From contig NZ_CP050902.1 in the NCBI RefSeq assembly GCF_012272695.1, positions 3,782,001-3,846,000 on the forward strand: a DNA stretch of 64,000 bases. The letters are read 5' to 3'. Below the pieces are notes generated by a model that worked only from the letters and a program-made list of their open reading frames with translations, did not search any database and was not told where the DNA came from. The first letter of the stretch is position 1, and every line of letters begins with the position of its first letter. Below, in pieces: positions 28,283 through 36,430 of the stretch. This stretch comes from Nocardioides sp. JQ2195 (GTDB taxonomy: Bacteria > Actinomycetota > Actinomycetes > Propionibacteriales > Nocardioidaceae). The position numbers and the translations under genes were made by a program.

Positions 28283-29743
28283 ATGAGTGGAACCGAGCTG
28301 CCCGAGGTCCTCGATGCCTCAGACCTCACCCCCGACGTCGAGACCTACGACGTGGTCGTCGTCGGCTTCGGGATCTCCGGAGGGTGCGCCGCCCTGGAGG
28401 CCGCGCGCAGCGGCGCCCGGGTCCTGCTCCTCGAGCGTGCCGCGGTGCACGGCGGGACCTCGGCGATGAGCGGCGGCGCGTTCTACCTCGGCGGCGGAAC
28501 CGCGGTGCAGGCCGCCACCGGCCACGACGACAGCGTCGAGGAGATGGTCAACTACCTCACCGCCGTCTCCCGAGACCCCGACGCGGAGAAGATCCGCGCC
28601 TACTGCGAGGGAAGTGTCGAGCACTTCGGCTGGCTCGAGGCCCTCGGCTTCGAGTTCGAGCGCTCGTACTACGAGAAGAAGGCCGTGATCCAGCCGGGCA
28701 CGGAGGGCCTGATGTACACCGGCAACGAGAAGGTCCACCCCTTCAACACCGCCGCCGTGCCGGCTCCGCGCGGGCACAAGGTGCCCGTTGCCGGAGACAC
28801 CGAGGGCACCAAGCTGGTGATGGACCTGCTCCGCGACCGGCTCGCCGACGAGGGCGTCGAGGTGCGCTACGAGACCGGCGCGAACGGCCTCGTGGTCGAG
28901 GACGGCGCCGTGGTCGGCGTGCGTTGGAAGAAGTTCGCCGAGACCGGCCTGGTCCGGTGCCGGGCGGTGGTGCTGGCCGCGGGCGGGTTCGTGATGAACA
29001 AGGACATGGTCGCCACGTTCACCCCCAACCTCGCCGAGAAGCCCTTCGTCCTCGGGACGACGTACGACGACGGGCTGGGCATCCGCCTGGGCGAGTCGGT
29101 CGGCGGAGCCACCGCCTTCATGGAGGAGGCGTTCATCACTGCCCCGTTCTACCCGCCCTCGCGCCTGGTCAAGGGGATCGTGGTCAACAAGGAGGGGAAG
29201 CGGTTCGTCGCCGAGGACAGCTATCACGCCCGCACCTCCAGCTTCGTCATGGACCAGCCCGACCACGCGGCGTACCTCATCGTCGACAGCGACCACATCG
29301 AGCACCCCGCCTTCCCGCTGGCGCCCTTCATCGACGGCTGGGAGACGGTCGAGGAGATGGAGGCCGGTCTCGGGCTGCCGACCGGCTCCTTGGTCGCCAC
29401 GCTCTCGGCGTACAACGAGCACGCCGCGCGCGGCGAGGACCCCGAGCTGCACAAGCAGCCCGAGTGGTTGGCCCCGCAGGACCAAGGACCGTGGGGCGCC
29501 TTCGACCTCACTCTCGGCAAGGCGCTCTACGCCGGCTTCACGATGGGCGGTCTGGTCACCGACGCGGACGGACGTGTCCGCCGTGAGGACGGCGCCACCA
29601 TCACCGGGCTCTACGCCGCCGGCGCGTGCGCGTCGAACATCGCGCAGGACGCCAAGGGCTACTCCACCGGCACCCAGCTCGGCGAGGGCTCGTTCTTCGG
29701 CCGCCGGGCCGGCCGTCACGCCGCACGAACCGCGGCTTCCTGA
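28283..29743 (+). CDS. FAD-dependent dehydrogenase (KstD/fumarate reductase flavoprotein family)
   Basis: A 486-residue flavoprotein. The FAD-binding motif is VVVGFGISGGCAALEAARSG (about 26-45), followed by GGTSAMSGGAFYLGGGT, a pattern shared with 3-ketosteroid delta-1-dehydrogenases and related fumarate reductase-type proteins. The C-terminal FAD contact is GLYAAGACASNIAQDAKGYS. It is not a close copy of canonical KstD, so the exact substrate is uncertain; a steroid-like CoA or ring substrate is supported only by the KstR-like site upstream. The last residues (RTAAS) and stop codon are encoded by the first unit of a 22-bp repeat array. Confidence 0.85.
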   Translation: MSGTELPEVLDASDLTPDVETYDVVVVGFGISGGCAALEAARSGARVLLLERAAVHGGTSAMSGGAFYLGGGTAVQAATGHDDSVEEMVNYLTAVSRDPDAEKIRAYCEGSVEHFGWLEALGFEFERSYYEKKAVIQPGTEGLMYTGNEKVHPFNTAAVPAPRGHKVPVAGDTEGTKLVMDLLRDRLADEGVEVRYETGANGLVVEDGAVVGVRWKKFAETGLVRCRAVVLAAGGFVMNKDMVATFTPNLAEKPFVLGTTYDDGLGIRLGESVGGATAFMEEAFITAPFYPPSRLVKGIVVNKEGKRFVAEDSYHARTSSFVMDQPDHAAYLIVDSDHIEHPAFPLAPFIDGWETVEEMEAGLGLPTGSLVATLSAYNEHAARGEDPELHKQPEWLAPQDQGPWGAFDLTLGKALYAGFTMGGLVTDADGRVRREDGATITGLYAAGACASNIAQDAKGYSTGTQLGEGSFFGRRAGRHAARTAAS

Positions 29744-29832
29744 GGCGCCGACCGCGACTTCTTGACCTCTGAACCGCGACTTCTTGACGTCCGAACCGCG
29801 ACTTGTTGACGTCCGAACCCTGGGTTCCTGAT
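29723..29832 (+). repeat. 22-bp repeat array R1 (five units)
   Basis: Five consecutive 22-bp units (29723, 29745, 29767, 29789, 29811), in the sense of the upstream gene. The core is CGAACCGCGACTTCTTGAC. The first unit contains the stop codon of the flavoprotein gene (TGA 29741-29743). The last unit is degenerate. Related arrays lie at 33885, 34022 and 39692. Confidence 0.9.
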
Positions 29833-29864
29833 GGCCCGACACCGGCACGGGTCACACTGATGCC

Positions 29865-31052
29865 ATGACCGACCGTCTCACCGTCGCCAGCCGTGCCAAC
29901 GTCCCGCCCTTCCACGTGATGGACCTGCTCGCCGCCGCGGGTGAGCGGCAACGCACCCATGGCGACATGGTCAACTTCGTGGCCGGCCAGCCCAGCAGCG
30001 GTGCCCCGGCCCCGGTGCTCGCCGAGGCGATCCGGCTGCTGGGCTCCGGTGACCCGCTGGGCTACACGGTCGCCACCGGTGTCCCCGACCTGCGCGAGGC
30101 GATCGCCGCCCACCACCAGCGCATGCACGGCATCGAGGTCGACAGGGATGACGTGGTCGTCACCACCGGCTCGAGCGGCGGCTTCCTGCTGGCCTTCCTG
30201 GCCGCCTTCGAGCCAGGTGACCGGGTGGCGATGGCTCGCCCGGGCTACGCCTGCTACCGCAACGTGCTCACCGCACTCGGGTGTGAGGTCGTCGAGGTCG
30301 ACTGCGGGCCCGAGACCCGTTTCCAGCCCACCGTTGCCCAGCTCGAGGAGCTGGTCGCCACCACCGGGCCGATCAAGGGCCTCGTGGTGGCCAGCCCCGC
30401 GAACCCGACCGGCACCATGCTGCTGCCCGAGGAGCTCGCCGCCCTGGCCACCTGGTGCGAGACGAACGCGATCCAGCTGGTCAGCGACGAGATCTACCAC
30501 GGCATCGAGTACGCCACCTCCGGCCCGACCAGCCGCAGTGCCTGGGAGACCTCGCGCGAGGCGGTGGTCTTCTCGTCGTTCTCGAAGTACTTCTCGATGA
30601 CCGGGTGGCGGATCGGCTGGATGCTGGTGCCCGAGCGACTGCGCCGACCCGTCGACGTGCTCACCGGCAACTTCACCATCTGCCCGCCGGCGATCGCCCA
30701 GTACGCCGCGCTCGCCGCCTTCACCGACGCGTCGTACGCCGAGCTCGACAGTCACGTGCATCGTTATGCAGCCAACCGCAAGGTCCTCCTCGAAGGGCTG
30801 CCGCACCTGGGCATCGACAAGCTGGCGCCGGCAGACGGCGCCTTCTACGCGTACGCCGACATCGCCCACCTCACCGATGACTCGATGGCCTGGTGCCTGG
30901 AGCTGCTCCGGCACACCGGCGTGGCCGTGGCGCCCGGCGTGGACTTCGACACGGTGCGCGGCAACCAACACATCCGCTTCAGCTTTGCCGGCTCGACCGA
31001 CGACATCCGCACGGGGTTGCAACGCCTCGCCGGGTTCCTCGGCCGCACGTGA
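29865..31052 (+). CDS. PLP-dependent aminotransferase, class I/II
   Basis: A 395-residue fold-type I aminotransferase. The PLP lysine is K241 in SFSKYFSMTGWRIGW; other motifs are GYTVATGVPDLREAIA, the ASPANPTGT loop, SDEIYHGIEY and the substrate-carboxylate Arg in HIRFSFAGS. The start ATG 29865 directly follows the 22-bp array and no obvious Shine-Dalgarno is seen. Sequence alone does not give the amino acid; aspartate or aromatic/alanine types are possible. Flanking genes give no pathway context. Confidence 0.9.
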   Translation: MTDRLTVASRANVPPFHVMDLLAAAGERQRTHGDMVNFVAGQPSSGAPAPVLAEAIRLLGSGDPLGYTVATGVPDLREAIAAHHQRMHGIEVDRDDVVVTTGSSGGFLLAFLAAFEPGDRVAMARPGYACYRNVLTALGCEVVEVDCGPETRFQPTVAQLEELVATTGPIKGLVVASPANPTGTMLLPEELAALATWCETNAIQLVSDEIYHGIEYATSGPTSRSAWETSREAVVFSSFSKYFSMTGWRIGWMLVPERLRRPVDVLTGNFTICPPAIAQYAALAAFTDASYAELDSHVHRYAANRKVLLEGLPHLGIDKLAPADGAFYAYADIAHLTDDSMAWCLELLRHTGVAVAPGVDFDTVRGNQHIRFSFAGSTDDIRTGLQRLAGFLGRT

Positions 31053-31172
31053 GCCAGTCACCCGAGGCCGGGATCCGCGGCCCCTCGCCCCCACGACGGG
31101 GGCGGTGGACAATCTCGGCCACGGCGAGATGTTTACCAGCGGCCAACTCTGGGAAAAGAAGTTTGGTTGAGT

Positions 31173-31184
31173 CGGTTTGAACCG
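31173..31184. promoter_or_regulatory. Palindrome upstream of the type VII-like cassette
   Basis: CGGTTTGAACCG, with perfect 5-bp arms, sits 42 bases before the first gene of the cassette inside a relatively AT-rich 173-base interval. It could be an operator. The ribosome binding site of the gene (AGGTGAT) is unusually good, pointing to a promoter here. Confidence 0.35.
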
Positions 31185-31225
31185 CTCGATCGGGGGTAGA
31201 GGCCACATGAATTGAGAGGTGATCC

Positions 31226-31669
31226 ATGTACGGCGACCCCGCCGCCATGCGCAAGCGCGCCGCACAGCTGCAGGAGCAGGCCACCGACATCCGAGCGATG
31301 GCTGACCGGTTGGTGGCCCAGATCGAGTCGATCAACTGGGAGGGCCGCGCCGCGGCCGACATGCGCTCACGCATCCACGATCGCGCCGCACACCTGCGCG
31401 ACTGTGCCGCCCAGCACGAGACCGCTGCCGAGTCACTCACCAAGCACGTCGTCGAGGTCGAGCGACTCAAGGACGCCATCGACGGCATCGAGCGCAAGAG
31501 CAGCTCCCTCGTTGCCGACGCTCGCACCCGGATCGCCCAGCAGCGCGCCCAGAGCGAGTCGTCGGGGGTCACCATCGACCCCGACGACACTGACCGCACC
31601 CTTGACCAGTTCGTGGCCCCCACCTCGGGCCACAAGGACTGGCTCACCGTCGAACTCCCCGGGTTGTGA
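31226..31669 (+). CDS. WXG100-like protein with C-terminal extension
   Basis: A 147-residue helical protein. The first about 100 residues look like a WXG100 hairpin with W38-E39-G40 at the turn (INWEGRAAADMRSRI) and two long heptad-rich helices. A 45-residue extension, less structured, follows. It lacks a YxxxD/E ending. AGAGGTGATCC upstream is a strong ribosome binding site. It is first in a three-gene operon with an EspG-like protein and a pseudo-lipase, four bases before the next start, and is probably the small partner of a type VII substrate. Confidence 0.75.
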   Translation: MYGDPAAMRKRAAQLQEQATDIRAMADRLVAQIESINWEGRAAADMRSRIHDRAAHLRDCAAQHETAAESLTKHVVEVERLKDAIDGIERKSSSLVADARTRIAQQRAQSESSGVTIDPDDTDRTLDQFVAPTSGHKDWLTVELPGL

Positions 31670-31672
31670 GAC

Positions 31673-32599
31673 ATGCCGACCATTGACCTGAGCACCCCCT
31701 CCCCGGCCGCCGAAGGCACGCTCGAGGGGCTCCCCCGCCGCCTGGCGTTGACCCTTCCCGAGCTGCGCCTGCTCGCCGAGCAGGCCGGCGGTGCACCGTT
31801 GCCGTTCGAGATCGTCACGCCCGGCTCCGGAGCCAGCGCACTCGAGAGCAGGCTGGGCCAGTCACGCACTGCCAGTGAGGACCAGGCGTACGCCGACGCC
31901 CTGGCCACCCTGCACGACCCCGCGGAGGCACTCGCCAAGCGCGGCCTCATCGTCGACGGACGGGCCGACGCGGGTGTGGTCGGCGCGCTCGGCCTGCTCG
32001 CCAAGCCTGCCGTCGCGGTCGACATCGACCTCAACATCGACGGCATCCGCGCCAAGGCCTGGCACCGCCAGCGCGAGGGCGCGGTGGCCACCCTGGCCAC
32101 CACCGACGGCGTGGTCTTCGAGCTGGCCTGGTTCGAGAGCCCGCACTGGAGCGCCGAGCTCGGGCGTGTGCCGACCCTCCCCGAGGACCACGTCACCGAG
32201 GAGTCGACGGTTCCCGAGGTCATCGATCTCCCCTACGAGCTGCTCGACGCCGGCGGCGAGGCCGTGCGCAGCGGTCGCGTGGACCTGCTCGGCACCATCG
32301 TCGCCCACCACACCGGTGGCGTCCTCGACGCTGCGGGCGAGTCGATCGACGACTCCACGGTCACGTCCTTGGTCTCGGCACTGGTCGGCGAGACCCGCGG
32401 GCGCCTGCGCGCCCTCGTCGCCGACATCGATGCCGGCGGCGACGTGGTCGGCGTGGTCTCCTGGGTCCTGCTGGCCGACGGCTGGCGCACCCTCCGCGCC
32501 CACCAGGTGGGCGACGTCAACCGTGTCGAAGTACGCCGCGTCGAGGCGGCCGAGCTGGCCGCAACCCTGAGCCCCGTCCTCGCGGAGGTGACCGCATGA
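31673..32599 (+). CDS. EspG-like (ESX secretion chaperone-like) protein
   Basis: A 308-residue soluble protein with no signal peptide or membrane helix. Features: LPELRLLAEQAGGAPLPFEI near the N-terminus, a central beta-rich region (VDIDLNIDGIRAKAWHRQREGAVATLATTDG) and a C-terminal VSWVLLADGWRTLRAHQVGDVNRVEVRRVEAAEL. The overall layout resembles EspG chaperones of ESX systems and the position between a WXG100-like gene and its putative effector fits a chaperone. The similarity is judged by eye and is weak, so the call is tentative. It overlaps the next gene by four bases (ATGA). Confidence 0.5.
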   Translation: MPTIDLSTPSPAAEGTLEGLPRRLALTLPELRLLAEQAGGAPLPFEIVTPGSGASALESRLGQSRTASEDQAYADALATLHDPAEALAKRGLIVDGRADAGVVGALGLLAKPAVAVDIDLNIDGIRAKAWHRQREGAVATLATTDGVVFELAWFESPHWSAELGRVPTLPEDHVTEESTVPEVIDLPYELLDAGGEAVRSGRVDLLGTIVAHHTGGVLDAAGESIDDSTVTSLVSALVGETRGRLRALVADIDAGGDVVGVVSWVLLADGWRTLRAHQVGDVNRVEVRRVEAAELAATLSPVLAEVTA

Positions 32600-33882
32600 G
32601 CATCAACGACAGCGCACAGCAGGACAAGTACGACCAGATGATGCGTCTGGCCGACCTGTTCGACACCTCCGGTGACGAGATGCGCGAGCGGGCCAACCTC
32701 GGCGCCGACATCCTGGCCGATGAGGGCGTCAGCGAGTCCGAGGAGCTGTCGAAGGCGACCTACACCCAGGCCGAGGCAGACATCGTCAACGCCACCACGG
32801 GCAAGACCGGGCTGATGGTGCGCTCCGTCGAGCTCGACGCCGATGCGCTGATCGTGCGCGCCACGGTGCTGACCTATCGGTGGATCGACGACCTGCAGCT
32901 CGCGGCGTACAAGACGCTCGGCTCGGTGGCCGCGCGCGCGGTCGGCTACCTGGCGCCCGAGGTGGCTCTCGGAGGAGCGATCTTCTCCGCGGGCCTCATC
33001 GAGACCGACGCGCTCGACCGTGAGGGCCTGGCGTCCTACCTCAACGAGCTCGCCGAGCAGAACCCCGAGCTGATGGACCACTTCGTCAGCGGCGGTGGCG
33101 GCCTGGTCGAGGGGCTCCAGATGCGTGCCCTGCTCACCGCAGCCGTGCTGGGTGGCGAGGAAGGACCGGCGGTCACCCACGGTGGTCTCCGCGCGGTCGG
33201 CGCCACCGACTTCGCCGACGACTTCTCCGCCGGGCTGCGCGACGTGGCCGGCGGCTACCGCGAGGCGGCGACCGAGAGCTCCGCGTCGGCCGACGGGCTG
33301 CCGACCCCCGCGAGCATCGAGGACCTGATGTCCTCACTCAGCCGGGTCGAGGGCAACCTGTTGGTCCAGCGCCTGCCCGGAGGACGCTTCATCGCCTACC
33401 TGCCCGGCTCCACGCAACGTGGTGCCGGCCAGCTCCAGCTGGTCGGCAGTGACGTGGCCGGCCGGGTGTCGTCCGTGATCACGGCCATCGAGGACGCCGT
33501 CGGGGACGAGACCGGCGCCCGGGTGATGGTCGTGGGCCACGCCCAGGGAGGCGTGGCCGCCGCCGAGATCGCCGCGGCCGCCTCGTCCGACAAGTTCGTG
33601 ATCGACCAGGTCATCACCGCCGGCGCTCCGACCGCCCAGGTCACCACCGTTCCCGAGACCACGACCGTGCTGTCGCTCGAGGACCGCGCTGACCCGGTCG
33701 CGCTGCTCGGGTCGCTGATCAACGCCAAGGTCAGCAACCGCCTCACCGTGGTCTTCGACGGCGGCGACCGCGCCGGCGCCGCGGCGTACGTCGAGGGCGG
33801 ACGCGCCGCGGACACCGCGACGCACCCGGAGCTGCGGGCCGCGATCCAGCGGATCCACGACCTGGGCTACCTCGCCGGCTGA
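32596..33882 (+). CDS. Type VII-like effector with pseudo-lipase C-terminal domain
   Basis: A 428-residue protein. The N-terminal 230 residues are mostly helical (MSINDSAQQDKYDQMMRLADLFDTS is EsxA-like in style) with a hydrophobic stretch AARAVGYLAPEVALGGAIFSAGLI. The C-terminal half has an alpha/beta hydrolase-like pattern: a beta strand and nucleophile-elbow VMVVGHAQGGVAAAEIA, where the elbow Ser of GHSQG is replaced by Ala316, then ITAGAPTAQ and LEDRADPV. The sequence therefore looks like a lipase fold without a catalytic nucleophile. Last in the cassette after the EspG-like gene. Export through the ESX machine at 14-25 kb is plausible but not shown. No stop hairpin; the 22-bp array begins two bases after the stop. 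Confidence 0.65.
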   Translation: MSINDSAQQDKYDQMMRLADLFDTSGDEMRERANLGADILADEGVSESEELSKATYTQAEADIVNATTGKTGLMVRSVELDADALIVRATVLTYRWIDDLQLAAYKTLGSVAARAVGYLAPEVALGGAIFSAGLIETDALDREGLASYLNELAEQNPELMDHFVSGGGGLVEGLQMRALLTAAVLGGEEGPAVTHGGLRAVGATDFADDFSAGLRDVAGGYREAATESSASADGLPTPASIEDLMSSLSRVEGNLLVQRLPGGRFIAYLPGSTQRGAGQLQLVGSDVAGRVSSVITAIEDAVGDETGARVMVVGHAQGGVAAAEIAAAASSDKFVIDQVITAGAPTAQVTTVPETTTVLSLEDRADPVALLGSLINAKVSNRLTVVFDGGDRAGAAAYVEGGRAADTATHPELRAAIQRIHDLGYLAG

Positions 33883-33884
33883 CT

Positions 33885-33972
33885 GCGCGAACGGGCAACT
33901 CTTGCTACACGAACGGGCATTCCTTGCTGCGCGAACGGGCAACTCTTGACGCTCGAACAGGCAGTTCTTGAC
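33885..33972 (+). repeat. 22-bp repeat array R2 (four units, sense orientation)
   Basis: Four 22-bp units (33885, 33907, 33929, 33951) directly after the stop of the upstream gene, oriented with it. The core is CGAACGGGCAACTCTTGAC with small changes. No other gene signal is present in 33883-34130. Confidence 0.92.
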
Positions 33973-34021
33973 GCCGAGAGCCAGCTCATCACGCCGTGCG
34001 CTGAGTGGTGACGGTCCGGGC

Positions 34022-34131
34022 GTCAAGGATTGCCCGTTCGCGACGCAACAACCGCCCGTTCGCGACGCAACAACCGCCCGTTCGCGACGCAAGAGTTGCC
34101 CGTTCGCGCAGCAAGAGTTGCCCGTTCGGGT
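34022..34131 (-). repeat. 22-bp repeat array R3 (five units, opposite orientation)
   Basis: Five 22-bp units in the minus orientation (34022, 34044, 34066, 34088, 34110), starting at the stop codon of the convergent VWA gene. The core on the minus strand is CGAACGGGCAACTCTTGCT, with CGAACGGGCGGTTGTTG variants. Together with R2 it forms an inverted pair centred near 34000, each half oriented with its own gene's 3' end. Confidence 0.92.
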
Positions 34132-35513
34132 CAGACGAGGTCGTGCACGAACTCACCGAGCTGCGCGATGTTGCGGCACTCGAGCATCGGGGCGATCTCG
34201 GCGTACGTCGGGGCGGCGCTGTCGCCGTTGCCCCAGTTGCGTGCGTGCTCGGGATTGAGCCAGTAGGTGCGCCTGCACTGGTCGACCATGTCGCGGAAGA
34301 CGTCGAGCTCGAGGTCGCTGTAGTTGGAACGGGCATCGCCCAGCACCAGCAGTGAGGTCCTCGGTCCGAGGGCGTCGGCGTGCTCCTCGGTGAACTTGCG
34401 GAACGCCCGGCCGTAGTTGGTGCGCCCCCACAGCGCCGCATGACTCGTTGCCGCGGCCAGGTCGGACATCACGTCGACGACATCGGCCTCCGGCTTGAAG
34501 TGGTGGGTGACCTCGTGGACGTGGTCGATGAAGGTGAAGGCCCGCACCTTGGTGAACTGGTCGCGCAGCGCGAAGACCAGCAGCAGCGTGAACTGGGCGA
34601 AGTTGGCCACCGACCCGCTGACGTCGCACAGCACGACGAGCTCGGTGCGGTGGGGACGCTTCGGTCGGTGGTGGGTGGTGATCGGCACGCCTCCGGTGGA
34701 GATCGAGGCCCGGACCGTACGCCGGAAGTCGAGCGGCCCGCGCCGGCGGGCATGCTGCTCCTTGGTGAGCCGGGTGGCCAGGCGTCGGGCCAGCGGCTGG
34801 ATCTCCCGCCGCATGCCCTCGAGGTCGCTGCGGCGGGCGCTGAGGAAGTTGAGGTTGTCGATCGTCGGGCGCAGTGTCGACTCGGCGACGTGCCGAGCAC
34901 CCTTCTCCTCCGCGATCCGGCGGAGCGCGTCCTGCTCGACCTGCCGGGTGAAGCGCTCCACCTGCGCCCGCGCCCGGCGCTGGGCCGTCGGCTGGTCGTC
35001 GCCCCGGGCCAGCAACCCGGCGACGATCCGGTCGACCAGCTCCTCCGGCGCCACCCGCTTGAGGGCTTGGTAGGCACTCCACGACGAGAGCCCGGGACCG
35101 CGGCCGGGCATGGCGCCGAACCTGCCCAGGGCCTCGATCGCGAGGTCCCGCAGGGCTTCCGGGTCACCGCTGGTCATCACGTCGGCCAGCTCCTCGCGCA
35201 GCGTGTTGAGCGCTTCCCCGGTGTCCCGGGGACCGCTGTGGGCCTCGTCGACCTCCGGATCGTCGTCGAGGCCGGTCGGCCGGACGTCGCCGGTGAGCGC
35301 CGGAAAGTAGAGGTCGAAGAGCTCGTCGAAGGGCTGCCGGTGCCCGGCTCGCTTCACCAGCGTCGCGGCGTACGCCGTCCGGATCGTCTCTCGGTCGCCC
35401 CACGCCAGCGCGGTCGCCGCCCGGGCCGCGTCGATGTCCTCGGCCAGCGACACCGGGATCCCGGCGCTGCGCAGGGCCTCGACGAACTCGACGTGGCGAT
35501 CCAGGAGGGACAT
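34131..35513 (-). CDS. VWA domain protein (CoxE-like)
   Basis: A 460-residue protein with a C-terminal von Willebrand A domain. The metal-ion-dependent adhesion motif is LCDVSGSVANF (about residue 296) and ARSNYSDLELDVF lies further on. The N-terminal half is helical and charged. It is the partner of the MoxR-type AAA+ protein encoded upstream (three-base gap), and such pairs act as chaperones in assembly of metal cofactors or complexes. The target here is unknown. Often annotated as CoxE-like, but no CO dehydrogenase genes are near. Confidence 0.88.
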   Translation of the reverse strand: MSLLDRHVEFVEALRSAGIPVSLAEDIDAARAATALAWGDRETIRTAYAATLVKRAGHRQPFDELFDLYFPALTGDVRPTGLDDDPEVDEAHSGPRDTGEALNTLREELADVMTSGDPEALRDLAIEALGRFGAMPGRGPGLSSWSAYQALKRVAPEELVDRIVAGLLARGDDQPTAQRRARAQVERFTRQVEQDALRRIAEEKGARHVAESTLRPTIDNLNFLSARRSDLEGMRREIQPLARRLATRLTKEQHARRRGPLDFRRTVRASISTGGVPITTHHRPKRPHRTELVVLCDVSGSVANFAQFTLLLVFALRDQFTKVRAFTFIDHVHEVTHHFKPEADVVDVMSDLAAATSHAALWGRTNYGRAFRKFTEEHADALGPRTSLLVLGDARSNYSDLELDVFRDMVDQCRRTYWLNPEHARNWGNGDSAAPTYAEIAPMLECRNIAQLGEFVHDLV

Positions 35514-35516
35514 GGC

Positions 35517-36395
35517 TCAGGCCTTCAGCTTCAGCTCACGGATCGCCCGGTCGTGGTCGGAGACGTGCTTGAGCACCACACCGAGCGTGGCGTTGATCGC
35601 AGCCGGGTCGAGCGAGGAGATCTGGAGCGCGATGAGGGTGCGAGCCCAGTCGATGGACTCCGCGATGGATGGTGCCTTCTTGAGCTCCAGCTCACGCAGC
35701 CGGGCCACGACCTCGACCAGCTGGTGGGCCAGCCTGTCGTCGAGGCCCTGCACCCGGGAGAGGAGGATCTCCTGCTCCCGTTGGGGATCGGGGTAGTCGA
35801 GGTGCAGATAGAGGCACCGTCTCTTGATCGCCTCGGAGAGCTCGCGGGTGGCGTTGGAGGTGAGCACGACGAAGGGCCGGCGTACGGCCTCGACGGTGCC
35901 GAGCTCGGGGATGGTGACCTGGAAGTCGGAGAGCACCTCGAGCAGGAGACCCTCGACCTCGACGTCGGTCTTGTCGACCTCGTCGATGAGCAGCACGGTC
36001 GGCTCCTCACGACGGATCGCGGTCAGCAGCGGGCGTCTGAGCAGGAACTCGTCGGTGAAGATGTCGTCGTGCGTCTGCTCCCACGCCTGGTCGGGACCGG
36101 TCGCCTGGATGCGCAGCAGCTGCTTCTTGTAGTTCCACTCGTAGAGCGCGCGAGCCTCGTCGAGGCCCTCGTAGCACTGCAGGCGCACCAGCTCGGCGCC
36201 GCTGGAGGCGGCGACCGCCTTCGCCAGCTCCGTCTTTCCGACGCCGGCCGGTCCCTCGATCAGCAGCGGCTTGCCGAGGGTTCCGGCGAGGAAGGCAGTC
36301 GTGGTGGTGGCCGGGTCGGCCAGGTAGCCGGTCGCGCTCAGGCGTTCGAGGGCGTCATCGGGTGAGGAGAACCAGGTGTCGTCGAGGGCGGTCAC
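35517..36395 (-). CDS. MoxR family AAA+ ATPase
   Basis: A 292-residue AAA+ ATPase. It starts at GTG 36395 (VTALDDTWFSSPDDALERL). Walker A is GPAGVGKT (48-55), Walker B is VLLIDEVDKTD, and FVVLTSNATRELSEAIKRRCLY holds the sensor-1 Asn and arginine-finger region. With the neighbouring VWA protein it forms a MoxR-VWA pair, probably remodelling a client complex. The long ATG-started frame upstream is not protein-like. Confidence 0.93.
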   Translation of the reverse strand: MTALDDTWFSSPDDALERLSATGYLADPATTTTAFLAGTLGKPLLIEGPAGVGKTELAKAVAASSGAELVRLQCYEGLDEARALYEWNYKKQLLRIQATGPDQAWEQTHDDIFTDEFLLRRPLLTAIRREEPTVLLIDEVDKTDVEVEGLLLEVLSDFQVTIPELGTVEAVRRPFVVLTSNATRELSEAIKRRCLYLHLDYPDPQREQEILLSRVQGLDDRLAHQLVEVVARLRELELKKAPSIAESIDWARTLIALQISSLDPAAINATLGVVLKHVSDHDRAIRELKLKA

Positions 36396-36430
36396 ACCGG
36401 CGAGCCTAGTGGGCACGCTCTCCCTCCGGG

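Noticed and set aside
19263..31136. Shared 9-mer GATGTTTAC upstream of the WXG100 pair and of the WXG100-like cassette
   Set aside because: A 9-base match between two intervals of about 175 bases is likely by chance, and the distances to the starts differ.
33885..34131. CRISPR-like periodic repeats
   Set aside because: The 22-bp units are directly adjacent with no unique spacers, and there are no cas genes.
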